64,000 bases of DNA from Duganella sp. CF458. GTDB taxonomy: Bacteria > Pseudomonadota > Gammaproteobacteria > Burkholderiales > Burkholderiaceae_D. A program made the position numbers and the translations under genes. Numbering within the stretch: position 1 is the stretch's first letter; the number at the start of each line of letters is the position of its first letter. Of the stretch, positions 8,475 to 16,920 are shown one piece after another. Below the pieces are notes generated by a model. It was not told where the DNA came from. It was given only the letters and a program-made list of their open reading frames with translations, and did not search any database. The stretch spans positions 1-64,000 of the forward strand of contig NZ_FOOF01000006.1 of assembly GCF_900113115.1 (NCBI RefSeq), written 5' to 3'.

Positions 8475-8857
8475 CGCTTGTCATCGTTCTTGTGGCTTTG
8501 GCGGCCGGCTTCGGCGTGCTGCTCAGGCGTGCCGCCACGGGTGCCCCCACCGCTGCCACCGCTGTTGCCACCACTGCCGCTTTGGCGGCTGCCGCCACCG
8601 GAGTCGGAACCGGACTGGCGGTTGCCGTCATTCTTGTGGCTCATGCTGCCAGCCTTGCGTGCTTCTTCCGAGGTGAACTCGTGCGCATTGCCGGATGCGT
8701 GGGCTGCCTTGCCGCCTTCGCTGGCGATCTCACGCTGGCGTTCCGGATCCATCGAGGCGAAGCCACGGTTGCTGGTATCGCCGCTTTGGCGATTGCCGCC
8801 CTGGTTGCCTGACTGTTTGGAGCCGCCGCCGCGATTGTCTTGATTGCTGGATGCCAT
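8471..8857 (-). CDS. KGG-motif stress-induced protein
   Basis: 128 residues, strongly hydrophilic and Gly/Ser/Gln-rich. The core DPERQREIASEGGKAAHASGNAHEF is a KGG repeat of the GsiB / YciG type, followed by SEEARKAGSMSHKNDG. A second half-motif, TPEQHAEAGRQSHKND, ends the protein. Between them is a low-complexity Ser-Gly-Gln-Ser linker. Such proteins are desiccation, osmotic or general-stress hydrophilins. The start is ATG 8857 because GGAG at 8864-8867 is well spaced for it and too close for the ATG at 8863. Confidence 0.85.
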   Translation of the reverse strand: MASSNQDNRGGGSKQSGNQGGNRQSGDTSNRGFASMDPERQREIASEGGKAAHASGNAHEFTSEEARKAGSMSHKNDGNRQSGSDSGGGSRQSGSGGNSGGSGGGTRGGTPEQHAEAGRQSHKNDDKR

Positions 8858-8985
8858 GATCATCTCCCATATCGGTTCAAAGGAGTGCTCATGTTAGGCG
8901 CGGCAGGGGCGGCCATTAATCAGAACACGCTACCAGACTTTGTAGGAGAATGGCTCATTGAAAAGTAACGTTTTCGAGGCAAGCC

Positions 8986-9411
8986 ATGGCCCAACTGGAT
9001 CGCTTTGTCACAGCGCAGGACGTGCTCTACCAGCAGGTGGTCGACGAATTGTCGGCCGGGCGCAAGCGCAGCCACTGGATGTGGTTCATCTTCCCGCAAA
9101 TCGAAGGCCTTGGCTTCAGCGCGATGGCACAACAGTATGCGATCGGCGGCCTGGCCGAAGCGCGGGCTTACCTGGCACATCCCGTGCTCGGCGCCCGGTT
9201 GCGCGAGTGCAGCGCGCTGGTACTGGCTGTCCAGGGAGCCACCGTCCATGGTATCTTCGGGTCGCCGGATAATATGAAATTCCATTCGTCGATGACGCTG
9301 TTCGCGCAAGCCGCGCCGCATGAGGCGCTGTTCCGCGATTGCCTCGACAAATATTTTGGCGGCGTGCCCGACCAGGCCACGCTGGACTTACTGCACAAGG
9401 AAAAACAATGA
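8986..9411 (+). CDS. DUF1810-family protein
   Basis: 141 residues with family signatures LDRFVTAQDVLYQQVVDEL, GRKRSHWMWFIFPQIEGLG, YLAHPVLGARLRECSALVL and IFGSPDNMKFHSSMTLF. The family is made of small alpha-helical calpastatin-like or YccJ-like proteins without a proven biochemical role. The protein is soluble and full-length. It opens a three-gene set in which each stop overlaps the next ATG by 4 bp (glutaredoxin-like, then PPC domain), so the three are made together. Confidence 0.9.
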   Translation: MAQLDRFVTAQDVLYQQVVDELSAGRKRSHWMWFIFPQIEGLGFSAMAQQYAIGGLAEARAYLAHPVLGARLRECSALVLAVQGATVHGIFGSPDNMKFHSSMTLFAQAAPHEALFRDCLDKYFGGVPDQATLDLLHKEKQ

Positions 9412-9788
9412 CCCGTACCATCCTCGACGACGCCCACCTGCACCCGGCCATCCGCGAACGCGTGGCAAAGAACCACGCCGATATCGTGGCGCAAGTGCAG
9501 GCGGCCATTGCGGCCAACCGCGTGGTGGTCGTCGGCATGCGCCAGAACCCGTTCCCGAAGAAGACCTGCCGCCTGCTCGATGCGCAAGGCACCCAATACA
9601 CCTACCTCGAATTCGGCAGCTACTTCAGCCAATGGCGCCGCCGCACGGCGTTGAAAATGTGGTCCGGCTGGCCAACCTTCCCGATGATCTTCATCGACGG
9701 CGTCCTGATCGGCGGCTTCAACGACTTGGAGCGCCTGATCGAAAAGGGTGAATTCACTGCGCTGGTCGCGCCGCGCCTGCAGGGATGA
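9408..9788 (+). CDS. Glutaredoxin-fold protein lacking the CxxC site
   Basis: 126 residues from ATG 9408, overlapping the DUF1810 stop. The fold is recognisable: VVVVGMRQNPFPKKTCRLLD lies where glutaredoxins have C-P-[FY]-C-K-K, then GWPTFPMIFIDGVLIGG with the cis-Pro and glutathione-binding Gly-Gly, then FNDLERLIEKGE. Both active-site Cys are replaced (Asn and Pro); one Cys remains seven residues past the first. A thiol-disulfide exchange role is thus doubtful, and glutathione binding or a structural role is more likely. An ordinary monothiol glutaredoxin would keep the first Cys. Confidence 0.75.
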   Translation: MTRTILDDAHLHPAIRERVAKNHADIVAQVQAAIAANRVVVVGMRQNPFPKKTCRLLDAQGTQYTYLEFGSYFSQWRRRTALKMWSGWPTFPMIFIDGVLIGGFNDLERLIEKGEFTALVAPRLQG

Positions 9789-10189
9789 TGGACGCGCTGC
9801 CATTGCGCCTGAATCCTGGCGACGATTTGCGCGGTGCTGTGGAACAGGCGCTGCGCGATGCGGGTGCGGCGGCGGGCTACCTGGTGCAGGGCATCGGCAG
9901 CTTGTCGGTGGCGCAGCTCCGTTATGCCGGACTGGCGCAGCCGACCGAGCTGCTGGGCGACCTGGAAATCCTGACCCTGGCCGGTTCGGTGGCGCCGGAT
10001 GGCGCCCACCTGCATATGATGCTGTCCGATGCGCGCGGGCGCGTCTTCGGTGGGCATGTGGGCCGCGGCTGCATCGTGCGCACCACGGCCGAATTGCTGC
10101 TGGTGCTGCTGCCGGCGCACCAGTTCTCGCGCCAGCACGATCCGCTGACGGGCTTTGCAGAGCTGGCGATCCGGTCCACGCCTGGCTAG
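9785..10189 (+). CDS. PPC/PCC-domain (DUF296) protein
   Basis: 134 residues that fill one DUF296 domain, the fold also attached to plant AT-hook proteins. Diagnostic elements are AGYLVQGIGSLSVAQLRY, LEILTLAGSVAPDGAHLHMM and GRVFGGHVGRGCIVRTTAEL; the His of HLH and GGH can form the metal site seen in bacterial homologues. There is no AT-hook, so DNA binding cannot be assumed. The start at 9785 overlaps the stop of the glutaredoxin-like gene; the ATG at 9788 is equally possible. Confidence 0.85.
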   Translation: MMDALPLRLNPGDDLRGAVEQALRDAGAAAGYLVQGIGSLSVAQLRYAGLAQPTELLGDLEILTLAGSVAPDGAHLHMMLSDARGRVFGGHVGRGCIVRTTAELLLVLLPAHQFSRQHDPLTGFAELAIRSTPG

Positions 10190-10342
10190 GCTTGCCTGCC
10201 TTTCGCATCAATGCGCCGCCGCTGCGCCGTCGTTGCGGCGCCGTTGTGGAATGGTGAATTGTGTTGATAAATGGTTATCAAATCATGCGCTGACGCAAAA
10301 ACGCCGGTATACTTCAGCGACGATATCCAGGATGACTTCTCC

Positions 10343-10888
10343 ATGCTCCGCCAGCCCCAAACGCATAAGGCCCCAGCCCAAGGCTTTACGCTGATCGAAT
10401 TAATTATCGTGATCGTCATCCTCGGCATCCTGGCCGCGTTTGCACTTCCGAGAATAATCAATTTCGGCTCCTCGGCCCGCACTGCGTCGATCGAGGCGCT
10501 GGCGGGCTCCGTCAAGACTTCCGTCCGGCTGGTGCGCTCGCTCACTGCGCTCAGGGGCGAGGGCACGGCCAGCACGATCGCCAACATCACCTTCGTCGAC
10601 ATCGACGGCGTGTCGATGCGCGTCTGGAGCGGCTACCCGGACCGCTGGTGCGACGGCATCGGCGTAGCGCTGCAGGGCTCGAAAGTCCCGAGCGGCGGTT
10701 GCTACCTGTCGCCGAGCGCGGTCCCTTCCGGCGACTATACCTTCTATGGCTACGGCAACAGCCAGATCCCGGGCGGCGATGCCGGCTGGCGCATTGAAGC
10801 TGCGCCGACGCCGCTGCAATGCTCGGTCCAATATACCTATAACGGCAGCGGAGCGCCGGTGATCAAGGCCAACACCAGCGGCTGCTGA
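10343..10888 (+). CDS. Type IV pilin-like protein (prepilin)
   Basis: 181 residues from ATG 10343. A short 14-residue leader ends in Gly before FTLIELIIVIVILGILAAFA, the class III signal cut by prepilin peptidase, with Glu at +5 of the mature protein. The globular domain has Cys pairs: RWCDGIGVALQGSKVPSGGC and PLQCSVQY...TSGC at the end, like the disulfide loop of MSHA-type pilins. It stands alone, far from pilus assembly genes except pilU at 60 kb. It could be a minor pilin or pseudopilin. A TATACT at 10308-10313 may be its -10 box. Confidence 0.85.
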   Translation: MLRQPQTHKAPAQGFTLIELIIVIVILGILAAFALPRIINFGSSARTASIEALAGSVKTSVRLVRSLTALRGEGTASTIANITFVDIDGVSMRVWSGYPDRWCDGIGVALQGSKVPSGGCYLSPSAVPSGDYTFYGYGNSQIPGGDAGWRIEAAPTPLQCSVQYTYNGSGAPVIKANTSGC

Positions 10889-10895
10889 AGCCAAT

Positions 10896-11114
10896 TCAGT
10901 TCCGGCGCGCGCGCAGCGGGTCGAGCAGGGCGCGCAGGTTGTTGTGGTCGATCTCGTACATCAACGCCAGCAGCGCGCCCAGCTCCCCTTTCGGGAAGCC
11001 TTCGCGCGCCATCCAACCCAGGTAATGACCCGGCAAGTCGGCCAGCTTGCGGCCCTTGTACTTCCCATAGGGCATATCGCGCGCCACCAGCATTGCCAGG
11101 TATTCCGGGTTCAT
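10896..11114 (-). CDS. DUF3820-family small protein
   Basis: 72 residues: MPYGKYKGRKLADLPGHYLGWMAREGFPKGELG is the whole family signature, split here at about residues 14-47 (the phrase M-PYGKYKG and PGHYLGW are the conserved cores). The family includes small proteins once described as quorum-regulated virulence factors and also fragments of exonuclease-associated domains; no activity is assigned. It lies 4 bp downstream of the AraC-GyrI gene on the same strand and is likely co-transcribed with it and the dGTPase gene. Confidence 0.85.
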   Translation of the reverse strand: MNPEYLAMLVARDMPYGKYKGRKLADLPGHYLGWMAREGFPKGELGALLALMYEIDHNNLRALLDPLRARRN

Positions 11115-11118
11115 CGTC

Positions 11119-12057
11119 TTACAGTGCCTTCACAGGTATGCAGATCTCGCAGGTGAAACTGCCGTCGGTCTGCGTCGCAAGGTTTTCGTAGCGCTCAAAG
11201 CATGGGCGCTCGTCGCATTGCAGCCCGCTCGAGGGCAGCCATTCCTTCATCATGCGGTTCCACACCGGACCGATATCGCGCGGCGAGCCGGTGTAGCGGG
11301 TGACAGCGTAGCGTCCACCGGGCATGTGCGCCACGCTGAATTGTCCGCCGGGTTCGAAGCCCTGCAGGATTTCGACGCAAGCGTCGTAGCGGCATTTGTC
11401 GGCCGGGGTGACGCTCGGGTCGTCGTGGCCGATACCGTAGCAGGTGGCTCCGGCCAGGCCGTGGCCGAGCATCCAGGGCATGACAGCCTGGGCCCAGAAC
11501 TGGCCGACTGCCGGGCCGTAGGGGCCGATGTGGCGGCGGTAGGCGATGCGGGCCGGCGGCAGGTCGATAACGTTGACGTCCATTTTTTGTGCTCCATTGT
11601 GGTGGTAGGAGCCCTCATCTTGGTCCATTGCGCCGCTGCCAGCCTGACCGTGCTTGCTGTTCGCCTGATCCAGATTGCTATGTTGTGCGTTGACCTCGGC
11701 CAGGAAGGCCGCGATGCGCGCCGGCGTATTTTCGCGCCACTCGGTCGGGGTGCTGCCGAAGCGGGCCTTGAAGGCGCGGGCAAACGCTTCGCCCGAGCCG
11801 AAGCCGGTCGACAGCGCCACGTCCAGCACCGTGCCGCCGGCGGCCAGCTTGTGCGCGGCCACTTCCAGCCGGCGCCGGCGCACGTAGTCGCCCAGCGTTT
11901 CACCCATCCACGCCGCGAACAGGCGGTGGAAGTGGTAGCGCGAGAAGTTGGCGATATCGGCCAGGCCGGGCAGGTCGAGCTGCGCGTCGAGGTTGCGGTC
12001 GATGTGGTCGAGCACCCGGTTCATGCGGCGCTCGTATTCGCTGCGCGGATCGTTCAT
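11119..12057 (-). CDS. AraC-family regulator with GyrI-like effector domain
   Basis: 312 residues. The N-terminal double helix-turn-helix (about 10-110) is typical: LDLPGLADIANFSRYHFHRLF and VLDVALSTGFGSGEAFARAF followed by FGSTPTEWR. The C-terminal half (about 155-312) is a GyrI-like SHS2 domain: MDVNVIDLPPARIAYRRHIG, then FSVAHMPGGRYAVTRYTG and EICIPVKAL. This arrangement (Rob/BmrR-like) senses hydrophobic amphiphiles or drugs. Its start codon overlaps the dGTPase stop by 4 bp, so it is translated from the same message. Confidence 0.92.
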   Translation of the reverse strand: MNDPRSEYERRMNRVLDHIDRNLDAQLDLPGLADIANFSRYHFHRLFAAWMGETLGDYVRRRRLEVAAHKLAAGGTVLDVALSTGFGSGEAFARAFKARFGSTPTEWRENTPARIAAFLAEVNAQHSNLDQANSKHGQAGSGAMDQDEGSYHHNGAQKMDVNVIDLPPARIAYRRHIGPYGPAVGQFWAQAVMPWMLGHGLAGATCYGIGHDDPSVTPADKCRYDACVEILQGFEPGGQFSVAHMPGGRYAVTRYTGSPRDIGPVWNRMMKEWLPSSGLQCDERPCFERYENLATQTDGSFTCEICIPVKAL

Positions 12058-13277
12058 GCCAGCGGGTAGATGCGATCGAGGCTACCGGGGCCGAAGTATT
12101 TTTCGTACTCCTTGGCGGCGTAGGAATCCATCATGCCGGAGATGTAGTCCACCACCAGCCGTTCGCGCGAGTCCTTCAGGCTGCGGATCGCCGGCGGCAG
12201 CAGGATGCCGCCTTTGTTGTAGGTCTTGTCGGTCAGGACTTCGAACAGGCCGCGAATGATCTTCTCGCCGCGTTTTTCATACAGCTGCACGTCCTTCTTG
12301 CGCAGGATGGCGCGCCACAGCAGGCTTTTCAGGCCGCGCGCCAGCAGGCCTTTGGTGCGGTAGCCCAATTCCGGACCGTGCTTGCCTTCCACCACGCCGA
12401 TGTCGCGGCACAGCTCATGCACGATCTGCGAGGTCAGCTCCTTGCGCAGCACGATGGAATACTCCTCCGAGCTTTCCTGCATATCGCATTTCAGCGCCTC
12501 CTCGTGGGCGTGGTTGGCGATGCTGGCGAACTGCTCGTGGGCGCCGGAAAAGTCCTTGCTGATCTTGAATTCGTGGACGATCTCGCCCCAGGTGATGATG
12601 CCGAAGCTCAGTGCGTCCTCCACGTCGTGCGCGGCATAGGCGATTTCGTCGGCCAGGTCCATGATCTGGGCGTCGATGCTCTTGCTCAGCGAGACGCCGC
12701 GGGCATTCAATTGCCCGATCAGGAACTCGTAGTCCTCGTCGTACAGGAATTTCTTCGGATTATCGGCGCGGCGCTGGAAGTATTTGGTGATGCCGAGCAG
12801 GGAGCGCACGGTCAGGTTCAGGCCGGCGTAGGCGTGGTGCTTCTTCTCCAGCGTGCGCAGGGTGCGGAAAGCTTGGGCATTGCCTTCGAAGCCGCCGGCA
12901 TCGGCCGCCAGCTGGTCCAGGATCTTTTCGCCGTAATGGCCAAAGGGCGGATTGCCGATATCGTGCGCCAGCGAGCAGGTTTCGGACACCACGCAGCGCT
13001 CCAGTCCCAGGTCGGCGGCGATGGAGCGGGCGATCTGCGCCACTTCCAGGCTGTGGGTCAGGCGGTTGCGGTTGAAACGGTTGGCGTCCACCCCGAGCAG
13101 CTGCATCTTGCCCTGCAGGCGGCGGAAGGACGACGAATACAGCACGCGCGCATAATCGCGCATGCATTCCTCGCGGCCCTCGCCGCGGCCGTCGGCCTGG
13201 GCGTGAACCCGGTATTCGAGCGGCAGTACCAGCGCTTCCTGGGCGCGGGCGAAATCGATGGTCTGTTGGTCGTACAT
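12054..13277 (-). CDS. dgt: Deoxyguanosinetriphosphate triphosphohydrolase (dGTPase-like)
   Basis: 407 residues from ATG 13277, chosen over an upstream frame extension because GAGGAAAAC lies immediately before it. HD-phosphohydrolase ligands are seen: His75 in NRLTHSLEVAQIARS and His105-Asp106 in CSLAHDIGNPPFGHYGE, plus a later D-containing segment DLADEIAYAAHDVEDAL. The enzyme cleaves dNTPs to deoxynucleosides and triphosphate. The length is nearer the dGTPase-like subfamily than the 505-residue E. coli Dgt. It leads an operon with the AraC-GyrI and DUF3820 genes and is divergent from the symporter. Confidence 0.92.
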   Translation of the reverse strand: MYDQQTIDFARAQEALVLPLEYRVHAQADGRGEGREECMRDYARVLYSSSFRRLQGKMQLLGVDANRFNRNRLTHSLEVAQIARSIAADLGLERCVVSETCSLAHDIGNPPFGHYGEKILDQLAADAGGFEGNAQAFRTLRTLEKKHHAYAGLNLTVRSLLGITKYFQRRADNPKKFLYDEDYEFLIGQLNARGVSLSKSIDAQIMDLADEIAYAAHDVEDALSFGIITWGEIVHEFKISKDFSGAHEQFASIANHAHEEALKCDMQESSEEYSIVLRKELTSQIVHELCRDIGVVEGKHGPELGYRTKGLLARGLKSLLWRAILRKKDVQLYEKRGEKIIRGLFEVLTDKTYNKGGILLPPAIRSLKDSRERLVVDYISGMMDSYAAKEYEKYFGPGSLDRIYPLA

Positions 13278-13366
13278 TGTTTTCCTCAGGTTTGCAGGCG
13301 ATTCTAAGGCGCTTCGGCATTCCAGTGTATATTGCAGCCCAAATTGTTTCATGGCTGGATAACAAA

Positions 13367-14836
13367 ATGTCACCTGTTTCACTGTTCCTCGTGGTGCTGG
13401 CCTATTTCGGCCTGCTGCTGGGCGTGGCCTGGGCCACTTCCCGCAACGCCAACAACGACAGTTTTTTCATCGGGAACAAGCGTTCGAACTGGATGCTGGT
13501 GGCGTTCGGCATGGTGGGTACCACGTTGAGCGGCGTGACCTTCATCAGCGTCCCGGGCGCCGTGGGCCGCGACGGCTTTGGCTATATGCAGATCATGATC
13601 GGCTATGTGCTGGGCTATATCGCGGTGGCTTACGTGCTGCTGCCGCTGTACTACCGCCTGAAACTGACCTCCATCTACCACTACCTCGACGTGCGTCTGG
13701 GCCGGCGCTCCTACCAGAGCGGGGCGGCTTTCTTCATCCTGTCGCGCACCCTGGGCGCCACGGCGCGCCTGTACCTGGTGGTGAATATCCTGCAGGCCGT
13801 CATCCTGGACAGCCTGGGCGTGCCGTTCTGGCTGACCAACCTGGTCATCCTGGCGATGATCCTGCTGTATACGTACGAAGGCGGGGTCAAGACCATTGTC
13901 TGGACCGATACGCTGCAAACCACGGGCATGCTGTTCGGCCTGGCGGCGTGCACGGTGTTCCTGTTGAACGAGATGGGCCTGGGCGTGCTGGAAAGCGTGG
14001 AGCGCATGCGTGCGGCCGGCCTGGCGCGTGTTTTCACGACCGATATCGACAGCCCGGGCCATTATTGGAAGCAGGTCGCGGCCGGCTTTTTCATCGTCAT
14101 CACCATGACCGGCATGGACCAGGAGATGATGCAGAAGAATATCTCGGTGAAGACGCTGGGCGATTCGCAGAAAAACATGCTGGCGCTGAACGCCATCCTG
14201 GCCGGCGTGCTGACGTTGTTCCTGTTCCTTGGCGGCTTGCTGTACCTGTACGCGCCGCAGGTTGGCGTGACCGCGAGCGGCGACAGGATCTTTCCGGCCG
14301 TTGTGATGGGCCACTTGCCGGCGCTGCTGCAACTGGTGTTCATCGTGGCCCTGATCAGCGCCTTGTTTCCGAGCGCGGACGGCGCGATCACGGCGCTGAC
14401 ATCGTCCTTCTGCATCGACATCCTGGGACTGAAGCGGCGCGCGGAACTGGGCGAGGGCGCGCAACTGCGCATCCGCCACCGGGTGCACCTGGCGTTCTGC
14501 GCGCTGTTCCTGCTGCTGGTGATGGTGTTCAAATGGCTCGACAGCGCCAGCATGATCGGCATGATCCTGAAACTGGCCGGCTACACTTACGGCCCGCTGC
14601 TTGGCCTGTTCGCCTTTGGCCTGCTCAGCAAGCGGGCAGTGAACGACAAGCTGGTGCCGTGGGTAGCGCTGGCCGGGCCGCTGCTGTGCGCCCTGGTCGA
14701 CTTTAACCAGCCAATCCTGTTCGGCAGCTACCGCATCGGACTGGAACTGCTGGTCCTCAACGGCCTGGTGGTCATGGCTGGGCTATACCTGATTTCTTCA
14801 CCCTCCAAGGCGAATGTCGCTTATAGTGTGGAGTAG
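13367..14836 (+). CDS. Sodium:solute symporter (SSS family)
   Basis: 489 residues from ATG 13367, which begins directly with the first membrane helix (MSPVSLFLVVLAYFGLLLG). About 13 helices are expected. Family marks include NDSFFIGNKRSNWMLVAFGM, GTTLSGVTFISVPG on the first broken helix and the sodium-site segment LISALFPSADGAITALTSSF. The substrate is not evident; homologues move sugars, amino acids, choline-like or organic acid substrates. It is alone, 26 bp upstream of sppA and in the same direction, and is divergent from the dGTPase gene. Confidence 0.9.
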   Translation: MSPVSLFLVVLAYFGLLLGVAWATSRNANNDSFFIGNKRSNWMLVAFGMVGTTLSGVTFISVPGAVGRDGFGYMQIMIGYVLGYIAVAYVLLPLYYRLKLTSIYHYLDVRLGRRSYQSGAAFFILSRTLGATARLYLVVNILQAVILDSLGVPFWLTNLVILAMILLYTYEGGVKTIVWTDTLQTTGMLFGLAACTVFLLNEMGLGVLESVERMRAAGLARVFTTDIDSPGHYWKQVAAGFFIVITMTGMDQEMMQKNISVKTLGDSQKNMLALNAILAGVLTLFLFLGGLLYLYAPQVGVTASGDRIFPAVVMGHLPALLQLVFIVALISALFPSADGAITALTSSFCIDILGLKRRAELGEGAQLRIRHRVHLAFCALFLLLVMVFKWLDSASMIGMILKLAGYTYGPLLGLFAFGLLSKRAVNDKLVPWVALAGPLLCALVDFNQPILFGSYRIGLELLVLNGLVVMAGLYLISSPSKANVAYSVE

Positions 14837-14862
14837 TTACATTTTTTGCATTAGGAGTAAAG

Positions 14863-16740
14863 ATGTCCCGCTCTGTTTTCTCGTATGTCCGCGGTGGATT
14901 CGCCTGGTTCTGGGGTGCCGTGGATAAGAGCCGCCGCGCCACCATGAACTTCCTGTTCCTGCTGATCGTGGTGGTACTGATTGCCGCCATCTTCGGCGGC
15001 GGCGTCAAGCCCTTGGGCGACAAGACCATGCTGGTCCTGAACCTGGAAGGCGCCCTGGTGGAGCAATCGTCCGGCAGCAGCCGCGACGCGCTGATGGCCG
15101 GCCTGGCCGGCGGCGAAGTGCACAAATCGGTGCAACTGCGCGATGTGTTGAACGTGCTCGAGGCGGCCGCCAAGGACCCGCAGATCGGCGGCGCCGTGCT
15201 GGTGCTGGACGAAATGCAGGGCGGCGGCCAGGCCATGCTGCGCGAGATCGGCGCGGCGGTGGACCGCTTCAAGGCCAGCGGCAAGAAGGTGGTGGCCTGG
15301 GGTTCCAGCTACAACCAGCGCCAGTACCAGATCGCGATCCATGCCGACGAAGTCTACCTGCACCCGATGGGGGCGGTGTTCCTTGACGGTTTCGGCAAAT
15401 ACCGCAACTACTACCGCGATGCGCTGGACAAGGTGGGCGTGACCGTCAACCTGATGAAGGTCGGCACCTACAAGAGCTTTGCCGAGCCGTTCATCGCCAA
15501 CGGCCCTTCGCCGGCGGCGGCGGAAGCGGATGCCTTCCTGTACAACGACCTGTGGGCGCGCTATACCGCCCAGGTGGAGAAGTCGCGCAAGATGCCGGAA
15601 GGCGCGCTGATGAAGGCGATCGACAACCTGCCGGCGCTGGTGGCTGAGACTAAAGGCAACCTGGCGCAAGTGGCGCTGAACGCGAAGCTGGTCGACGGCT
15701 TGAAAACCAAGGACGAACTGCGCGTGATGATGACCAAGCGTGGCGTGGACGATCCCGCTGCCAAGTCTTTCCGCCAGGTCAGCTATCACGATTACCTGGC
15801 GCGCGTGTTCCCGAAACTGACCGGCGACGCGATCGGCGTGGTGATGGCAGTTGGCGAGATCAGCGACGGCGATGCGCCGGCCGGCCAGATCGGCGGCGCG
15901 TCGACGGCACGCCTGGTGCGCCTGGCGCGCGAGGACAGCGCGATCAAGGCGGTGGTGCTGCGCGTTGATTCGCCTGGCGGCAGCGCTTTCGGCTCGGAGC
16001 TGATCCGCCGCGAACTGGAACTGACCCGCGCAGCCGGCAAGCCGGTGATCGTTTCGATGGGCAACGTGGCCGCTTCCGGCGGCTACTGGATTTCGATGGC
16101 GTCGGACGAGGTATTCGCCGACCCGGCTACCATCACCGGTTCGATCGGCGTGTTCGCGCTGTTCCCGACCGTGGACAAGGTGATCGACAAGCTTGGCATC
16201 CATACTGCCGGCCAGACCACCACCTGGCTGGGCGATGCGGGCAATCCGCTGCGTCCGATGGACCCGCGTTTCGGCCAGCTGATCCAGGGCGTGATCGGCC
16301 ACACCTACGAGGAATTCACGTCGAAGGCGGCCAAGGCGCGCAATACCACGGCCGACAAGATCGATGCCGTGGGCCAGGGCCGGGTGTGGACCGGTGCCCA
16401 AGCGAAGGAGCGCGGCCTGGTCGATACGCTGGGCGGCTACACCGACGCCTTGAAAGCGGCGGCGCAGCGCGCCAAGCTGAGCGGCGAACCACGCATCGTC
16501 TACATCGAGCGTGAAGTGTCGCGCTTCGACAAGGTGCTGGAGTTCTTCGGCGCCTCGACCGCGCAAGCTGCCGCTGCCAAGGCGTTCGGCGAGCAAGCGC
16601 GCACGTCGCTGCTGCCAGCCGGCGTGCCGGCCGGCGTGGCCACCGAAGTGGTGCAGGACCTGAATTGGCTGAACGAGATGACTGCCCAGCGCAAGCCGTT
16701 CATGGCGCTGACCCATTGCCTCTGCAGCTCGCCCGATTAG
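14863..16740 (+). CDS. sppA: Signal peptide peptidase SppA (67K type)
   Basis: 625 residues with one N-terminal membrane anchor (about 28-48, MNFLFLLIVVVLIAAIFGGG). Two S49 protease domains follow. The catalytic Lys is in the first (LMKVGTYKSFAEPF) and the Ser in the second (GNVAASGGYWIS, preceded by VLRVDSPGGSAFGSE), the arrangement of the tandem-domain E. coli enzyme. It degrades cleaved signal peptides in the inner membrane. GGAG precedes the ATG at 14863. A strong terminator follows 38 bp after the stop. Confidence 0.95.
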   Translation: MSRSVFSYVRGGFAWFWGAVDKSRRATMNFLFLLIVVVLIAAIFGGGVKPLGDKTMLVLNLEGALVEQSSGSSRDALMAGLAGGEVHKSVQLRDVLNVLEAAAKDPQIGGAVLVLDEMQGGGQAMLREIGAAVDRFKASGKKVVAWGSSYNQRQYQIAIHADEVYLHPMGAVFLDGFGKYRNYYRDALDKVGVTVNLMKVGTYKSFAEPFIANGPSPAAAEADAFLYNDLWARYTAQVEKSRKMPEGALMKAIDNLPALVAETKGNLAQVALNAKLVDGLKTKDELRVMMTKRGVDDPAAKSFRQVSYHDYLARVFPKLTGDAIGVVMAVGEISDGDAPAGQIGGASTARLVRLAREDSAIKAVVLRVDSPGGSAFGSELIRRELELTRAAGKPVIVSMGNVAASGGYWISMASDEVFADPATITGSIGVFALFPTVDKVIDKLGIHTAGQTTTWLGDAGNPLRPMDPRFGQLIQGVIGHTYEEFTSKAAKARNTTADKIDAVGQGRVWTGAQAKERGLVDTLGGYTDALKAAAQRAKLSGEPRIVYIEREVSRFDKVLEFFGASTAQAAAAKAFGEQARTSLLPAGVPAGVATEVVQDLNWLNEMTAQRKPFMALTHCLCSSPD

Positions 16741-16777
16741 TTTGTAGCATCTTTGTAAGCAGTTATTACAGGAATCA

Positions 16778-16808
16778 AGCCGCCAGCCAGTCTGGCGGCT
16801 TTTCTTTT
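16778..16808 (+). terminator. Rho-independent terminator after sppA
   Basis: AGCCGCCAG (16779-16787) pairs perfectly with CTGGCGGCT (16792-16800) around a 4-base loop and is followed by TTTTCTTTT. It ends the sppA transcript and isolates the RND operon downstream. Confidence 0.9.
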
Positions 16809-16920
16809 GGGGCGTCCGGTGGCCCGAATTGTTTCCGATGTTTCTTGCCGAACGTATTCGGGCCGGGACGCTGTGCTAGAGTCAATTCGCATACCACCCA
16901 AAAGAAGAAAGGGTCGCCCC

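Noticed and set aside
14851..16716. 621-residue minus-strand open frame over sppA
   Set aside because: Antisense to both SppA catalytic domains, with no motif or ribosome site of its own; a shadow.
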